From JANQHO01 sp965218075 (lineage in GTDB: Bacteria; Bacteroidota; Bacteroidia; Flavobacteriales; Schleiferiaceae): 64,000 nucleotides of DNA. The DNA lies in contig CBDCJZ010000003.1 in assembly GCA_965218075.1 (NCBI GenBank), positions 2,170,001-2,234,000 on the forward strand, given 5' to 3'. Position 1 is the stretch's first letter; each line of letters begins with the position of its first letter. Shown one piece after another: positions 35,167 to 45,067 of this stretch. A program made the position numbers and the translations under genes. The notes under the pieces were generated by a model. The model was given only the letters and a program-made list of their open reading frames with translations, was not told the origin of the DNA and did not search any database.

Positions 35167-36432
35167 CAATCTCCTTTTTCTTTCTTTATCTTTAGTAGAC
35201 TTCCATTTACTAATTCTTTACTAACAATACCGCAGGGACCAGTAATTATCTTCTGCCCTTCTTGTAATCCCTTTTTAATTTCGATCAATTCATCATCTTG
35301 TATGCCTGTTTTTACGACTTGTAAATCAGCTTTATCCTCATTTAATATAAACACAACCTCATACTTTTTGTCCCTTTTATCTTCTCGCAGAATCTTATAT
35401 GATTTGGCATCCGTACTGGTATCAGAGCGAATCGTCACGGCTTCAATGGGCACAGTTAGTATATCTTTCTTTTCGTTCTTATTTCTACGGATGCCGTTAT
35501 GCCGGGTCGAAATAGCATTTCCACCTCTTGCTTTATCAAGCGCTTATAAGAGTCTTCGAGCATCCTAAATCTTCACTTCAAAATTAGCAACTTGATCTGA
35601 CCTCATTTCTTCCAAATTAGCTGAGCTAGCAATTTCCGTTACTATTCCTTTAAATTCTTCATCCAAATAAGCATCGACTTCTATAGTACGAGGTATCGTT
35701 CAGGCTTACTTTTACGATACCGATTTCATTTACCTCTACCAGTATTTCCATATTCTTCAGGTCAGCCAGGCGCATGATTTCAGTTCCAATCATTTGAGCA
35801 GTTCCCACTACTCTTTCACCCACTTCTATATTCAGCATACTTATGATTCCAGTTTGAGGAGCATAATATGGTGGCTCGTGCCAAATTATCTTTTGCTTCG
35901 CTATGAGTAGCTGCTGCACTTTCCATTTGGAAATCAGCGCTTTCCATTCCTAAACGCGTAACATCAAAAGCTCTTTGGATGGCGTCAAACTCTAAATCGC
36001 TGATTACATTTTGCTCGTGTAATTTTTTGTTCCGATGGCAATTTTTCTCGGCTTCTATGAACTGAGCCTTGGAGCTGGCCAAAGCTGCTTTTGAACTATT
36101 TAGTGAAGCTTTGGCTCGGTCGACTGCAGCAATGTAAATATTAGGATTAATGTCTTTACGAGTATATTTCCTTTCTTTACTCTTTGGCCTTCTTTATTAC
36201 GGGAAGCTGAATGATTTCTCCTGATACTTCGGAGCTGATTTTACTTCCACCTCAGGCTGTATTTTCCCGCTGGCTAATACGGACTCTACTATGGTCGATC
36301 TTTTCACTTCTCCTAGTTCAACTTCATAGCTTTCTTCTTCAGCTATCCAGCCTCGCTTTTTTGCTACTATTAAAAGGACGATTATCAGAGGAATAGGTGA
36401 TATAAAGCAAATATTTTGAAGGCCTTGTTCAT
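35166..36432 (-). pseudogene. Efflux RND/ABC periplasmic adaptor (HlyD/MacA type), multiply frameshifted
   Basis: Reading across frames gives a nearly complete membrane-fusion protein: an N-terminal anchor (PIPLIIVLLIVAKKRGW), the family opening (SYEVELGEVKRSTIVESVLASGKIQP, VKISSEVSGEIIQLPV), a coiled-coil hairpin (NSSKAALASSKAQFIEAEKN, LEFDAIQRAFDVTR), the lipoyl return (APQTGIISMLNIEVGERVVGTAQMIGTEIMRLAD), the barrel (TIEVDAYLDEEFKGIVTEIAS) and the C-terminal domain (ILTVPIEAVTIRSD). At least five frame changes separate these. Almost full length, so decay is recent. Its stop overlaps tsaB. Confidence 0.85.
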
Positions 36433-36648
36433 TCTAATTTAAAGGTTTATCTGATTGGTTAGATAAAACTCCAACACTACACTCATCTATTATCGATCAG
36501 ATCTTGTCTTCATTTTGAGCAAGAGCTTTGAAAAAAAAAAAGTAGTTGCTAAAGCAAGTAGGGGCAATCTCATAGAACTACCATTTTTTGTGAATCAAGT
36601 AGCGAGCACAAAAATAAGTATATAGAAACGTGAAAAAGATTAAAAGGT

Positions 36649-36873
36649 CTAAGCTAAGCTTTGTTTTTTATGGCAATAAATAGCGCAAGCTGCTCCTCCT
36701 ATAAGCAGGTATGGAAATACCATCAGGTAGAGAATACCATTATTTAAACCAACTGCAACGGGACTGCCCGCTTGCTGACTAGTTTCTACTATAGCCTTAC
36801 ACATAGCACATTGTGCCTTTCCAATAACGGGAAAAAGAATAAGTAATACAAAAATCCAACTCCACTTTTTCAT
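36649..36873 (-). CDS. Small membrane protein, hypothetical
   Basis: 74 residues: signal-like N terminus (MKKWSWIFVLLILFPVIGKA), a Cys motif QCAMCKAIVETSQQAG, a second hydrophobic helix (ILYLMVFPYLLIGGAACAIY) and a short basic tail. CxMC spacing suggests metal or disulfide use, but no function is known to me. I remember similar short proteins in Bacteroidota. A TATCTTTG promoter box ends 4 nt before the ATG, so the message may have almost no leader. Confidence 0.65.
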   Translation of the reverse strand: MKKWSWIFVLLILFPVIGKAQCAMCKAIVETSQQAGSPVAVGLNNGILYLMVFPYLLIGGAACAIYCHKKQSLA

Positions 36874-36877
36874 GCTA

Positions 36878-36885
36878 CAAAGATA
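36878..36885 (-). promoter_or_regulatory. Candidate -7 box, nearly leaderless
   Basis: TATCTTTG on the minus strand, ending 4 nt before the ATG of the small membrane protein. The predicted start site falls on the start codon itself. Confidence 0.4.
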
Positions 36886-37419
36886 TTTAATAATTAAAGA
36901 GAGTTCAGTGGTAAGTATTGAGTTAAAACACCAAAAAAGATATGACCTACCTTATGAGTGCCGCTCTAAAGCTAGGGAGCTTATCTAAAGGCATAAAAAC
37001 CCCCGATGAGAAAAGATTTAAAGCTGTGCATTAAAAGACGTAATCGAAAAATTGTAACTCAAAACAAATTAGGGTTTTGGAACTCAAAAGTTCCTAGTTA
37101 TGATAAGCTGTACTGTCTAAAGTTCCTCATATGGTTTTTCAATCCGCTTAAAGTCGGATCGTTTTTACTTTTATTTCTACAGGTCACACTGATTCGTAAG
37201 ATTTTTTTCGGCAAAGATTCTCTCATTTGCTTAAAAGACCTGACTTTGGCATCATTATATCATTATCCTGATCTTATGTTTCAAAAGACTTTACTTTTAA
37301 TGTAAAGAAGATATTGCTTTAATAAAAAACCGTTGAGTCATAAAAACTTTTACCCTAATTAATTTCTTAACTCCTTCCACCCTTTTTGTTAGGGTGTTTT
37401 GCCCTAGAGACTCAAACTC
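36886..37419. other. Intergenic region, no gene recognised
   Basis: A 99-codon open stretch at 37006-37305 is rich in Leu, Lys and Phe with no motif, and I do not consider it coding. The region is AT-rich and probably decayed. Confidence 0.35.
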
Positions 37420-38340
37420 CTTGTCCTCCTTTATCCCCTTGCCATCTTGCCTATTATCGAAGGATTTGAATCTGCATCGGCCACCTTACCAGCAAAACCA
37501 AGAAGTATTCTGTGCTTCCACATACACAATGGAGTTATGAGATGGCTTGCTCCAATGAGGGTTGCCTGAGATTTGCTGTGCCGAATTTTGCCAATATATG
37601 GAATCTCCACAGCAACCTAATCTTGGACGGATCACAAGGGGTATCCAGAAGTAATCAACCATCTAATCCTAATTTATGTCCGATTTGAGTAATTATACCA
37701 TTTCAAGCTGCTTGGAATTGGGCTTTAGCTATACGCGTCACGGCAAAGAAAGTCATGCTAATGACAAAGTATGGATAAGAGGCAGTGGTGACTGACCCTT
37801 GGATAAGTATCTATAGACCTTTATGCTAATCAGGGTGCGTCAAGTGCCTACAATCATGTGGGTGGGCTTAGGCATTGATGCTGCTTTAGCAAATGCCCTA
37901 CTTCCCAAAACAGTATTGACTACTTTTCAGGGTCCGTTTTGGTCAGGAAGATCAATCATTAGCCAGTCTTCTCACACAAACCGACAGGTTATTCTTTCGA
38001 TGATATTAGCTATTCTGTTCGTTCCCTCTAGCTTGACGTATACAGTTGCCACATCCAACTCAGCTAATATTAGCTGGACTTCCGAAGACGCTTCTAATGG
38101 GACTCTCCCGGGTTTATTCCAGGAATGGACAACTTTATGTACGATGTGTCCAAGCTTTATCTTAAAGTGGTTTAACCCCCTCCCTGGCAGTGATTACGAT
38201 GATATGTATAGGACAGTTGTGGCGTAGGCAATGTGAGTAGTTGGGATCTCTTGGAGATTCGAGACTTCTGTATAGGTGAGCTTCTTGAGAGCTCTCTTCA
38301 CATCTATCCAATATACAAGTGATAGGGGTTTTCAATCTTG
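37420..38340 (+). pseudogene. Decayed secreted protein with MAM-like and fibronectin type III domains
   Basis: Fragments in all three plus-strand frames read in order: LPIIEGFESASATLP; CLRFAVPNFANIW; LSNYTISSCLELGFSYTRHG then NDKVWIRGSGD; SIYRPLCXNQGASSAYNHVGGLRH; SFDDISYSV; SLTYTVATSNSANISWTSEDASNG; DSCGVGNVSSW. The order is that of Bacteroidota surface proteins with a MAM/LamG-like domain (FEGFE..., DxVWIRGS, YDDISI) followed by fn3 (ATSATISWTS, VRDSCGVGNVSSW). Every stretch is broken by stops or frameshifts. Likely a former T9SS cargo gene; the sorting domain is not found. Confidence 0.72.
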
Positions 38341-38677
38341 AGCTTGGCTCAACTCTTGGTAAGGGTATGAAAATCCGCATTGTCAATATATTTAGGATAA
38401 CTGATTCTAGAAAGTCAGTTGGAGAGCTTTATTGGAAACTACAGAAAAAGATTAGCTATAGGAACTTATTGCAGTGAAGTATATCTACTACAACTGATTA
38501 CGGAGGGGCTACTGTGAACCGGTGTATTATTTTACAGTGAAAGCCAATAAAGCTTTTGCTTTGGACCTTTGCCGAAATTACCGGAAAAAGGGTTTTCCAT
38601 AAACTTCTTTTCAAGAAAATAAAATAGCATGGATCTTTTTATCAAACTCGCATTATTTATTATATTTAAGAAAAAAC
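38341..38677. other. Sequence after the MAM/fn3 relic
   Basis: A 26-codon piece near 38520-38602 reads VYYFTVKANKAFALDLCRNYRKKGFP before a stop, perhaps the end of another exported protein. No whole gene. Confidence 0.3.
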
Positions 38678-39001
38678 TTATAGATTTCGTTTAATATCCA
38701 GCAAGGCTTGTTTCATTATTTGCAGGCGGCTTACCGTCTGGGCTATTTTGGCTATATCTTCTTTATTTTGATTTAGTTTTGCTTTGGCTCCTCTTAAAGT
38801 AAAGCCACGCTCTTTTACCAAGTGGTAAATCAGTTTTAAATTCTCCACATCCTTAATAGTAAAGAAGCGGTTTCCTTTTTTATTCTTCTTGGGCTTTAGG
38901 ATATCGAATTCTTTTTCCCAAAAACGGATATGTGAAGGGTTGATACTAAATATTTCGGCTACTTCACTAATTGAATAGTAGCGTTTTGTGTTATTATCCA
39001 T
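38678..39001 (-). CDS. MerR-family transcriptional regulator
   Basis: 107 residues, the single-domain MerR type common in Bacteroidota. The helix-turn-helix and wing (YYSISEVAEIFSINPSHIRFWEKEFDILKPKKNKKGNRFFTIKDVENLKLIYHLVKERGFTLRGAKAKL) fill the first 75 residues; a short helix follows, with no effector domain. It starts 5 nt after the M23 peptidase gene stop and so is in one operon with it, a pairing often seen in this phylum. Confidence 0.92.
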   Translation of the reverse strand: MDNNTKRYYSISEVAEIFSINPSHIRFWEKEFDILKPKKNKKGNRFFTIKDVENLKLIYHLVKERGFTLRGAKAKLNQNKEDIAKIAQTVSRLQIMKQALLDIKRNL

Positions 39002-39006
39002 AGCTA

Positions 39007-39978
39007 TTAATCAAATGATTGGTTGACCTGATTAGCTAGGTTGATGATGATGGTGAACTCCTCAGGTGAAAGTTCACCATAGTAGAAATTTACGGGATTC
39101 AAGCACTTTCCGTTAAGGCGAACTTCATAATGCAGGTGAGGGCCACTTGAACGTCCGCTATTTCCTATATAACCAATTACTTCACCCCGTTTTACTTTCT
39201 GTCCAACTCGTACCTCGTACTCACTCAAATGAGCATAAACCGTAGTATAGCCATATCCATGATCTATTTTTATGTGTTTTCCGAAGCCGTTGAACTTGTC
39301 ATTTCTTCTAATGATGATACCATTTCCTGTGGCGTAAACTGGAGTACCGACTCTTGCGCTAAAATCCACTCCGTAGTGCATTTTAGGAGTCTTGGTGAAA
39401 GGGTCTAAGCGCATACCGAAACCCGAAGCCAGTCTTTTCATATCTTTATTGGCAATCGGCTGTATAGCTGGTATAGCTTCCAAGAGTCTGGATTTGTCCT
39501 TTGCCAGTTCCACTAGCTCGTCAAAAGAGTGGTTTTGTAAATATACTTGCTTGGTAAGACGATCCATTTTCCAAGCTGTTTGCTTGATCAGTTCACTATT
39601 TTCAAAGCCTTCTAACTTTCGATAATGGCCGGCCCTACTAAAGTTGGTTTTGCGAATAGATTTAGGAATGGGGTCCGCTTCAAAAATCACCCGATAAATA
39701 TTATTATCTTTTTGTTGAAGTTCGCCTAGTACGGCTGCTAATTGGTCCATATGTTCATTCAGGATTTCATACTGGACGTTCATATTTTCTAGCTTGCGTT
39801 TCAGGAGTTTTTCTTTAGGTGAGTCAATAAAATTATCGGCTAGCAGATAAAAAATGAAGGCAAATAAAACCAAAGAAGATAGAAAAATAGCCGCATCACG
39901 CAAGCGGGAACCAAAGCTTTTTCCCATTCTTTGGTAAGATAATGTTTCGGGGTCGTAATAATATTTGACCTTGGTCAT
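39007..39978 (-). CDS. M23-family murein endopeptidase, membrane-anchored
   Basis: 323 residues. One N-terminal membrane helix (AAIFLSSLVLFAFIFYLLADNF, about 29-50), a coiled-coil stretch (about 60-115), then the LytM/M23 domain: MHYGVDFSARVGTPVYA with zinc His/Asp, TVYAHLSEYEVRVGQKVKRGEVIGYIGNSGRSSGPHLHYEVR with the catalytic HxH. It should cut peptidoglycan cross-links in the periplasm. A box TAATTTTG at 40064-40071 with CAAA (TTTG on minus) 22 nt further up could be its promoter, divergent from alaS. Confidence 0.93.
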   Translation of the reverse strand: MTKVKYYYDPETLSYQRMGKSFGSRLRDAAIFLSSLVLFAFIFYLLADNFIDSPKEKLLKRKLENMNVQYEILNEHMDQLAAVLGELQQKDNNIYRVIFEADPIPKSIRKTNFSRAGHYRKLEGFENSELIKQTAWKMDRLTKQVYLQNHSFDELVELAKDKSRLLEAIPAIQPIANKDMKRLASGFGMRLDPFTKTPKMHYGVDFSARVGTPVYATGNGIIIRRNDKFNGFGKHIKIDHGYGYTTVYAHLSEYEVRVGQKVKRGEVIGYIGNSGRSSGPHLHYEVRLNGKCLNPVNFYYGELSPEEFTIIINLANQVNQSFD

Positions 39979-39992
39979 ATTTTCTACTTTTG
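39964..39992 (+). promoter_or_regulatory. Candidate alaS promoter (-33 TTTG, -7 TACTTTTG)
   Basis: TTTG (39964-39967), 17 nt, then TACTTTTG (39985-39992). Both elements and spacing fit the Bacteroidota promoter. The predicted start near 39999 gives a leader of about 100 nt. The -33 box lies within the first codons of the divergent peptidase gene. Confidence 0.5.
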
Positions 39993-40063
39993 CGGAATCA
40001 TTGAGACAATTGAAAATCTTAATTGGCTAAGATATAGGCTTACAAAATGCCAGTAACAGTCGC

Positions 40064-40097
40064 CAAAATTACATAAATGAATACTTTTTTGTTCAAA
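40064..40097 (-). promoter_or_regulatory. Candidate promoter of the M23-MerR operon
   Basis: On the minus strand, TTTG (40097-40094), 22 nt, then TAATTTTG (40071-40064). This would start transcription near 40057, about 80 nt before the peptidase ATG. Confidence 0.4.
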
Positions 40098-40102
40098 AGC
40101 TG

Positions 40103-42679
40103 ATGGATGAAGATCATCAATGGAGTTCCCATAAAGTTAGAAAGAAGTTTTTAGACTTTTTTGAAAGTAAAAGGCATGCTATAGTATCTTCATCCCCAGT
40201 AGTGCTAAAAGACGATTCAAGTTTGATGTTTACCAACGCAGGCATGAATCAGTTCAAGGATTATTTTCTAGGCAATGCCGAACCCAAAACCCCTAGGATA
40301 GCCAATACTCAAAAGTGTTTAAGAGTTAGTGGTAAGCATAATGACTTGGAAGAAGTTGGTTGCGATACTCACCATCACACTTTGTTTGAAATGCTCGGAA
40401 ATTGGAGTTTTGGTGAATATTTTAAAAAAGAAGCAATTGCCTGGGCTTGGGAGCTTTTAACGGTTGAATTTAAGCTGAATAGAGACCGCCTTTACGTCAC
40501 TATATTTGAAGGTGATGAAAACGAAGGCTTAACAAAGGATACGGAATCTTACGAAAACTGGAAGCCCAAAATCGGTGAGGATCGCATCCTGAATGGAAAT
40601 AAAAAGGATAATTTTTGGGATATGGGAACTATTGGGCCCTGCGGGGCTAGCTCCGAAGTTCACATTGATCTTCGGAGCGAGGAGGAACGCCGGAAAATAG
40701 ATGGGAAAACTCTGGTAAATCGGGCTCATCCTCAAGTAGTAGAAATTTGGAATCTAGTATTTATAGAGTTCAACCGTAAAACAGATGGCTCTCTGGAAAA
40801 ACTATCGAGCAAGCATGTAGATACCGGGATGGGGCTTGAAAGATTATGTATGGCCTTACAAAGTAAAGCTTCTAGTTATGATACAGATGTTTTTATCCCT
40901 CTTATTAAAAAAATAGAGGCTTTGAGCGGCAATATCTACGGTGAGGATGAAAAGCAAGATATTGCCGCTCGAGTAATAGCCGATCACTCAAGAGCGGTAG
41001 CTTTCATCATTGCTGACGGGCAACTACCTTCTAACAATGGTGCAGGTTATGTCGTCCGCAGAATACTGCGTAGAGCTATCCGTTACGGCTTTTCATATCT
41101 GAACCAGAAAAAGCCATTTATATATCATTTGGTAGATATCTTGGTAGAGCAGACGAATGAGTTTTTTCCAGAGATCGGCACCCAAAAAGAATTAGTTAAA
41201 AATGTAATTCGTCAAGAGGAAACATCTTTCCAGCGAACCTTAAAACAAGGTCTCAAGCGTTTAGATCAGATTATCAGAAATACTGAAGGGAATGTCGTTG
41301 AAGGGGCACGGGTTTTTGAGTTATATGACACTTATGGTTTTCCTTCCGATTTAACAGCCTTGATCTTATGTGAGAATAATCTGAGTTACGATTGTGGTGG
41401 ATATGAAGCGGCGATGAAGCAGCAGCGGGAAAGAGCTCGTAATGCAACTCAACTGGACATCGGAGACTGGGTAGAACTGGAAAAAGACAAGGAAGAAGAA
41501 TTTATTGGTTACGACATCTTAGAAGCTGAACTACAGATTACTAAATATCGTAAAGTAACAGCTAAAAAGAAAGAACAATATCAATTGGTATTCAATCTTA
41601 CGCCTTTTTATCCTGAAGGAGGAGGTCAGATAGGGGATACTGGCTACATTGAAAGTGATAAAGAAAGACTTAATATAGTTGATACTAAAAAAGAGCACAG
41701 TATAATTATTCACTTGGTGAATGAGCCACCCAAGAACCCTAGAGATATTTTTAAAGCTGTGGTTGACTCTGCCAAAAGAATTGATACTGCTTATAATCAC
41801 ACAGCTACCCACCTTTTGCATCAGGCTTTAAGAGAAATTCTGGGGGCTCATGTGGAACAAAAAGGTTCTTTAGTACACCCAGATTACTTGCGGTTTGATT
41901 TCACTCACTTTTTAAAAATGAGTGATGAGGAGTTAAGTAAGATTGAGAAACGAGTCAACGAACACATTCGAAATAATTACCCTTTGGAAGAGTATCGTAA
42001 CATTCCCATGCAGCGAGCTGTAGAAATGGGAGCCAGAGCATTATTTAGAGAAAGATACAGTGATACGGTACGGGTTATAAAGTTTGGTGATTCCATTGAG
42101 CTTTGCGGGGGTACTCATGTGCAGGAAACCGGTCAAATTGGCTTATTTAAGATCCTCCATGAAACCTCAGTAGCTTCTGGCATTCGCAGGATAGAAGCCG
42201 TTAGTGGACAGAGGGCCCTGCGTGTAAATAAGCGTATGGAAATCCTGAATAAGACATTAGCTGGGATGGAGAACACCTTTGATTCCAGTCATGTGAAGAA
42301 CATCAGTAAGATGTTAGCTGAGAGAGAAAAACAAACCTGGTTAACTGAAGCCGAAAGAAAAAATGGAAACTTGTGGATTGTCCGTCAAACGGATTTGAAG
42401 ATAGGTCAGATAAAAGATTTGCTTTTCCAGATCAAAAATGAAAGAGACAATGTTATTGCTATTATAGGTACGAAACAGCACGACAAAGCTCAAATAGCAG
42501 TTGCCTTTTCCGACAAGCTAATTAAAATAAAAGGCTATCACGCTGGTAATATAGTAGCAGAAGTTGCTAAAGAAATACAGGGGGGAGGAGGTGGACAACC
42601 TGGCTTTGCCACAGCAGGGAGTAGAAATCCTTCTGGCTTGCAGAAAGCAATTAGAAAGGCTAAAGGCATGATATCGTGA
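40103..42679 (+). CDS. alaS: Alanyl-tRNA synthetase
   Basis: 858 residues. The class II core has motif 1/2 segments (FTNAGMNQFKDYFLG, CDTHHHTLFEMLGNWSFGEYFKKEAI) and motif 3 region (AGYVVRRILRRAIRYG). The editing domain zinc ligands are HTATHLLHQAL (HxxxH) and ELCGGTH. The C-terminal dimerisation domain ends GGGGGQPGFATAGS. It charges tRNA-Ala and clears Ser/Gly mischarge. The downstream barrel pseudogene overlaps its end by 4 nt. The coding sequence is intact. Confidence 0.97.
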   Translation: MDEDHQWSSHKVRKKFLDFFESKRHAIVSSSPVVLKDDSSLMFTNAGMNQFKDYFLGNAEPKTPRIANTQKCLRVSGKHNDLEEVGCDTHHHTLFEMLGNWSFGEYFKKEAIAWAWELLTVEFKLNRDRLYVTIFEGDENEGLTKDTESYENWKPKIGEDRILNGNKKDNFWDMGTIGPCGASSEVHIDLRSEEERRKIDGKTLVNRAHPQVVEIWNLVFIEFNRKTDGSLEKLSSKHVDTGMGLERLCMALQSKASSYDTDVFIPLIKKIEALSGNIYGEDEKQDIAARVIADHSRAVAFIIADGQLPSNNGAGYVVRRILRRAIRYGFSYLNQKKPFIYHLVDILVEQTNEFFPEIGTQKELVKNVIRQEETSFQRTLKQGLKRLDQIIRNTEGNVVEGARVFELYDTYGFPSDLTALILCENNLSYDCGGYEAAMKQQRERARNATQLDIGDWVELEKDKEEEFIGYDILEAELQITKYRKVTAKKKEQYQLVFNLTPFYPEGGGQIGDTGYIESDKERLNIVDTKKEHSIIIHLVNEPPKNPRDIFKAVVDSAKRIDTAYNHTATHLLHQALREILGAHVEQKGSLVHPDYLRFDFTHFLKMSDEELSKIEKRVNEHIRNNYPLEEYRNIPMQRAVEMGARALFRERYSDTVRVIKFGDSIELCGGTHVQETGQIGLFKILHETSVASGIRRIEAVSGQRALRVNKRMEILNKTLAGMENTFDSSHVKNISKMLAEREKQTWLTEAERKNGNLWIVRQTDLKIGQIKDLLFQIKNERDNVIAIIGTKQHDKAQIAVAFSDKLIKIKGYHAGNIVAEVAKEIQGGGGGQPGFATAGSRNPSGLQKAIRKAKGMIS

Positions 42680-43368
42680 AGAAGATGATATCATTGCCAT
42701 TGCTCTTGGCTTATAGTCTGGTTTGGGGGCAGAAAGATGGTAAGGATAATATCGACTACTATACAGATAGCCAGATAAAGCATTCTCGTTTTAGCTTAGT
42801 CTTCAATTTAAATCCCAATTATACCGATAGAAGGTTGATTAACGATGAAATTCCATCCGGGGGAACTTTTGATTTGCTTGATGAAAAGTCCGATGGATCT
42901 TTTCAATTGAATTGCAATCTGAGTTTGTTCTATGTTGTTAGGACCTGCACTTGATATAGGCATAGGTTTTGGATGTTTTAAGGAGCTTATTCGGTTGAAA
43001 ATACCCGGTTCCGCAATCAATTAAACGACACTATTTTAAATAAACTCGAAGTAGATGTAGATATGTTTACGGTTCCTATTAAACTCAATTTTAATACTAA
43101 TCTCACTGATATATTTGACTTGGAAGTAGTGCCTTTAGTAGAATTGGCTTTCATAAGCGCCTATCAACAAAGCTTTAGCCCTAATAAGGGAGGAAATCCA
43201 ATAAATCTCAGTTTAAACGACGAAGTAAAAGATATAAATTATATTGTAGGTCTGGGTTTAAGAGGCAATGTCAAATATATGCTGAATGCCATCATGAAGC
43301 CCGAAAACTTCCCCCGGGAAATACTTTATTCATTTGGGATGGGCATAGGACTCAAGTACTTTTTTTAG
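42676..43368 (+). pseudogene. Outer-membrane beta-barrel protein, two frameshifts
   Basis: Starts with GTG overlapping the alaS stop (signal-like MISLPLLLAYSLVWGQ). Frame one runs to ...LNCNLSLFYVV at about 42945. An extra base then shifts to GPALDIGIGFG, and a second shift leads to GAYSVENTRFRNQLND and then MFTVPIKLNFNTNLTDIFDLEVVPLVELAF to the end, GMGIGLKYFF. Together about 230 residues with alternating strands and terminal Phe, typical for a small outer-membrane barrel (PorT-like or OmpW-like, uncertain). The two breaks are single-base. Confidence 0.7.
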
Positions 43369-43369
43369 C

Positions 43370-43778
43370 TTATTGCATAAGAACAGCTTTAATTACATCA
43401 TCGCCCCTACCATCGTTGGCAATAAAACTTAGGTTGATCTGATCAACATGAGCATTAGCCAAACCAGAACCGGAAAAACTAATATTTTCACTAACTTGTG
43501 CTGGAATAGAAATTTTTAATTCATCTATCTCCGCTTTAACAAGAGTATTGGAGATGTTGTACAATCCATTGATAATGATCTCAGATGAAGCGGTACCCGA
43601 TATAATATCTACTACGTAAAACTGTGGGGCAGAGATGCCACTATTTTCTACGCAATCCCAAATTCCTAAGTAATCATCCCTTCGATTGATATTATTATCT
43701 TCATTGTCTGGTTCACAGGATGTCAATATTGCTACAGCACAACAACATTCAAGAATAAATATATTAAATTTTTTTCAT
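43370..43778 (-). CDS. Putative lipoprotein, start separated by a 7-A run
   Basis: The downstream frame encodes about 118 residues (TSCEPDNEDNNINRRDDYLGIWDCVEN ... DDVIKAVLMQ). Just upstream the same frame continues as FNIFILECCCAVAILTSC, a hydrophobic signal with lipobox LTSC. The only nearby ATG (43778) is followed by seven A and is one base out of frame; with six A it would give MKKFNIFILECCCAVAILTSC. So the start is blocked by one base in a homopolymer: slippage, decay or sequencing error. Function unknown. Confidence 0.5.
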
Positions 43779-44381
43779 TCTTAAATTTCGAACTCACCTA
43801 TTTTTTTTGGTATTTCTAATTTGATAGACATAACGTAATATTTGAGTTAAAAAGTTTATGTAAGATAGAAAAATTTACTTCTTGTAGCAACGTAAAAAAT
43901 AGCAAAAGTAAGAGAAGGAGGGAAAACGATCTTATTTATGTAAGACTTGCGGGTATAAAGCTTAACTGTTGCTAAAGTAGATAAAGCCATGCAGCGATTT
44001 TAGATAACTTCAAACTCTGAAGCTATATTTAGTGGGAAACCATTATCTTCTCTGTGTTTGGATCCTTGGCTTAAGAAAAGATTGGTGTGCTAAGATCAAA
44101 ATCAGAGTCAAATTAACGTCAAGATGGAAGTTTTTACAGTCAATAAAGGTTTTTAAATAATCAAAAAATCATAATAAAATCGATGAAAAATTCATATTTA
44201 CTCTAGCCTTCATGAACTATTTTTTCATGTGAAAAAGATAAATCCGATATCAATTTACAGTGAAATATTGACGGAATACAATCGACTTATTTTTTTACCA
44301 TTTACCTTAGGGTTTGTAGGGATATGGCCATTACAGAAATACAAGCTACAGACAAGTCTTCCAAAGATGGCGGACAGTCCG
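43779..44381. other. Intergenic region with no clear gene
   Basis: AT-rich, stops in all frames. A 40-codon piece near 44260-44390 reads YSEILTEYNRLIFLPFTLGFVGIWPLQKYKLQT on the plus strand, unidentified. Nothing else seen. Confidence 0.35.
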
Positions 44382-45067
44382 TTATAATGAGTATGTAGAT
44401 TGTTTGATTGAGGATTGACGGCTTCTTAGATCCAGGCCATGACCCCATCTAAAATATATTCCTAAAAATTCTACATTTTTTACTAATGGTTGCTTAGTTG
44501 TAAAGTAGGAAGGTAGGAATGAAAAATGAATGTCAATTTCAGTATAGGGAATCCAAATCTGTGAGGGGGTAACAGTTGAAGCCGATTTCACCACTAAATG
44601 CCATTTGTTGAAAGTTTTTAAAATTCGATAAACCTATACCCCAATTCCTAATAAAAACTTAATCTGACGATGTTTTGAGAAGCTCGCTCGAATCTAAATA
44701 AGCAGCTGATTTCAAACGCTCGAAGATGGTTTGATCTAATTCATTGATTTTTAAAATCTCATTAAATTATTAGGAAGTTGACGATAATAATATAACGTAT
44801 CTATTCTTTTCCAGTATACGTTTCAAGTATATCTAAATGAAATTTAGCCAAAAAATCTAGTTATGCACCAGAACCTAATTTATGTTTATCACTTTCGGTA
44901 GAAAGGTTTAACGAAATCTCCTGATAGGCGTATCCTATTCCAAACATAAATTTTTTACCCGATGAGTTATTAGCTCGTCCAAATGTATCTACTTTTAAAA
45001 CCAGCGCAAATACAATTATCGAAATAAAAAACAATTGTTTGAAATTTACAAACAAAGGCTGCTTCAC
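44382..45067 (-). pseudogene. Outer-membrane barrel protein, decayed
   Basis: The start is preserved: a signal-like segment (FKQLFFISIIVFALVLKV) and KFMFGIGYAYQEISLNLS, the first strand of a barrel. A stop follows. About 300 nt later another open piece reads IPYTEIDIHFSFLPSYFTT and VKNVEFLGIYFRWGHGLDLR, barrel strands in a new frame. The middle is scrambled. Not related to a named family I recognise. Confidence 0.5.

Noticed and set aside
37006..37305. 99-codon open stretch on the plus strand
   Set aside because: Composition is Leu/Lys/Phe-rich with no motif, no promoter or neighbour, and it lies in a decayed gap.
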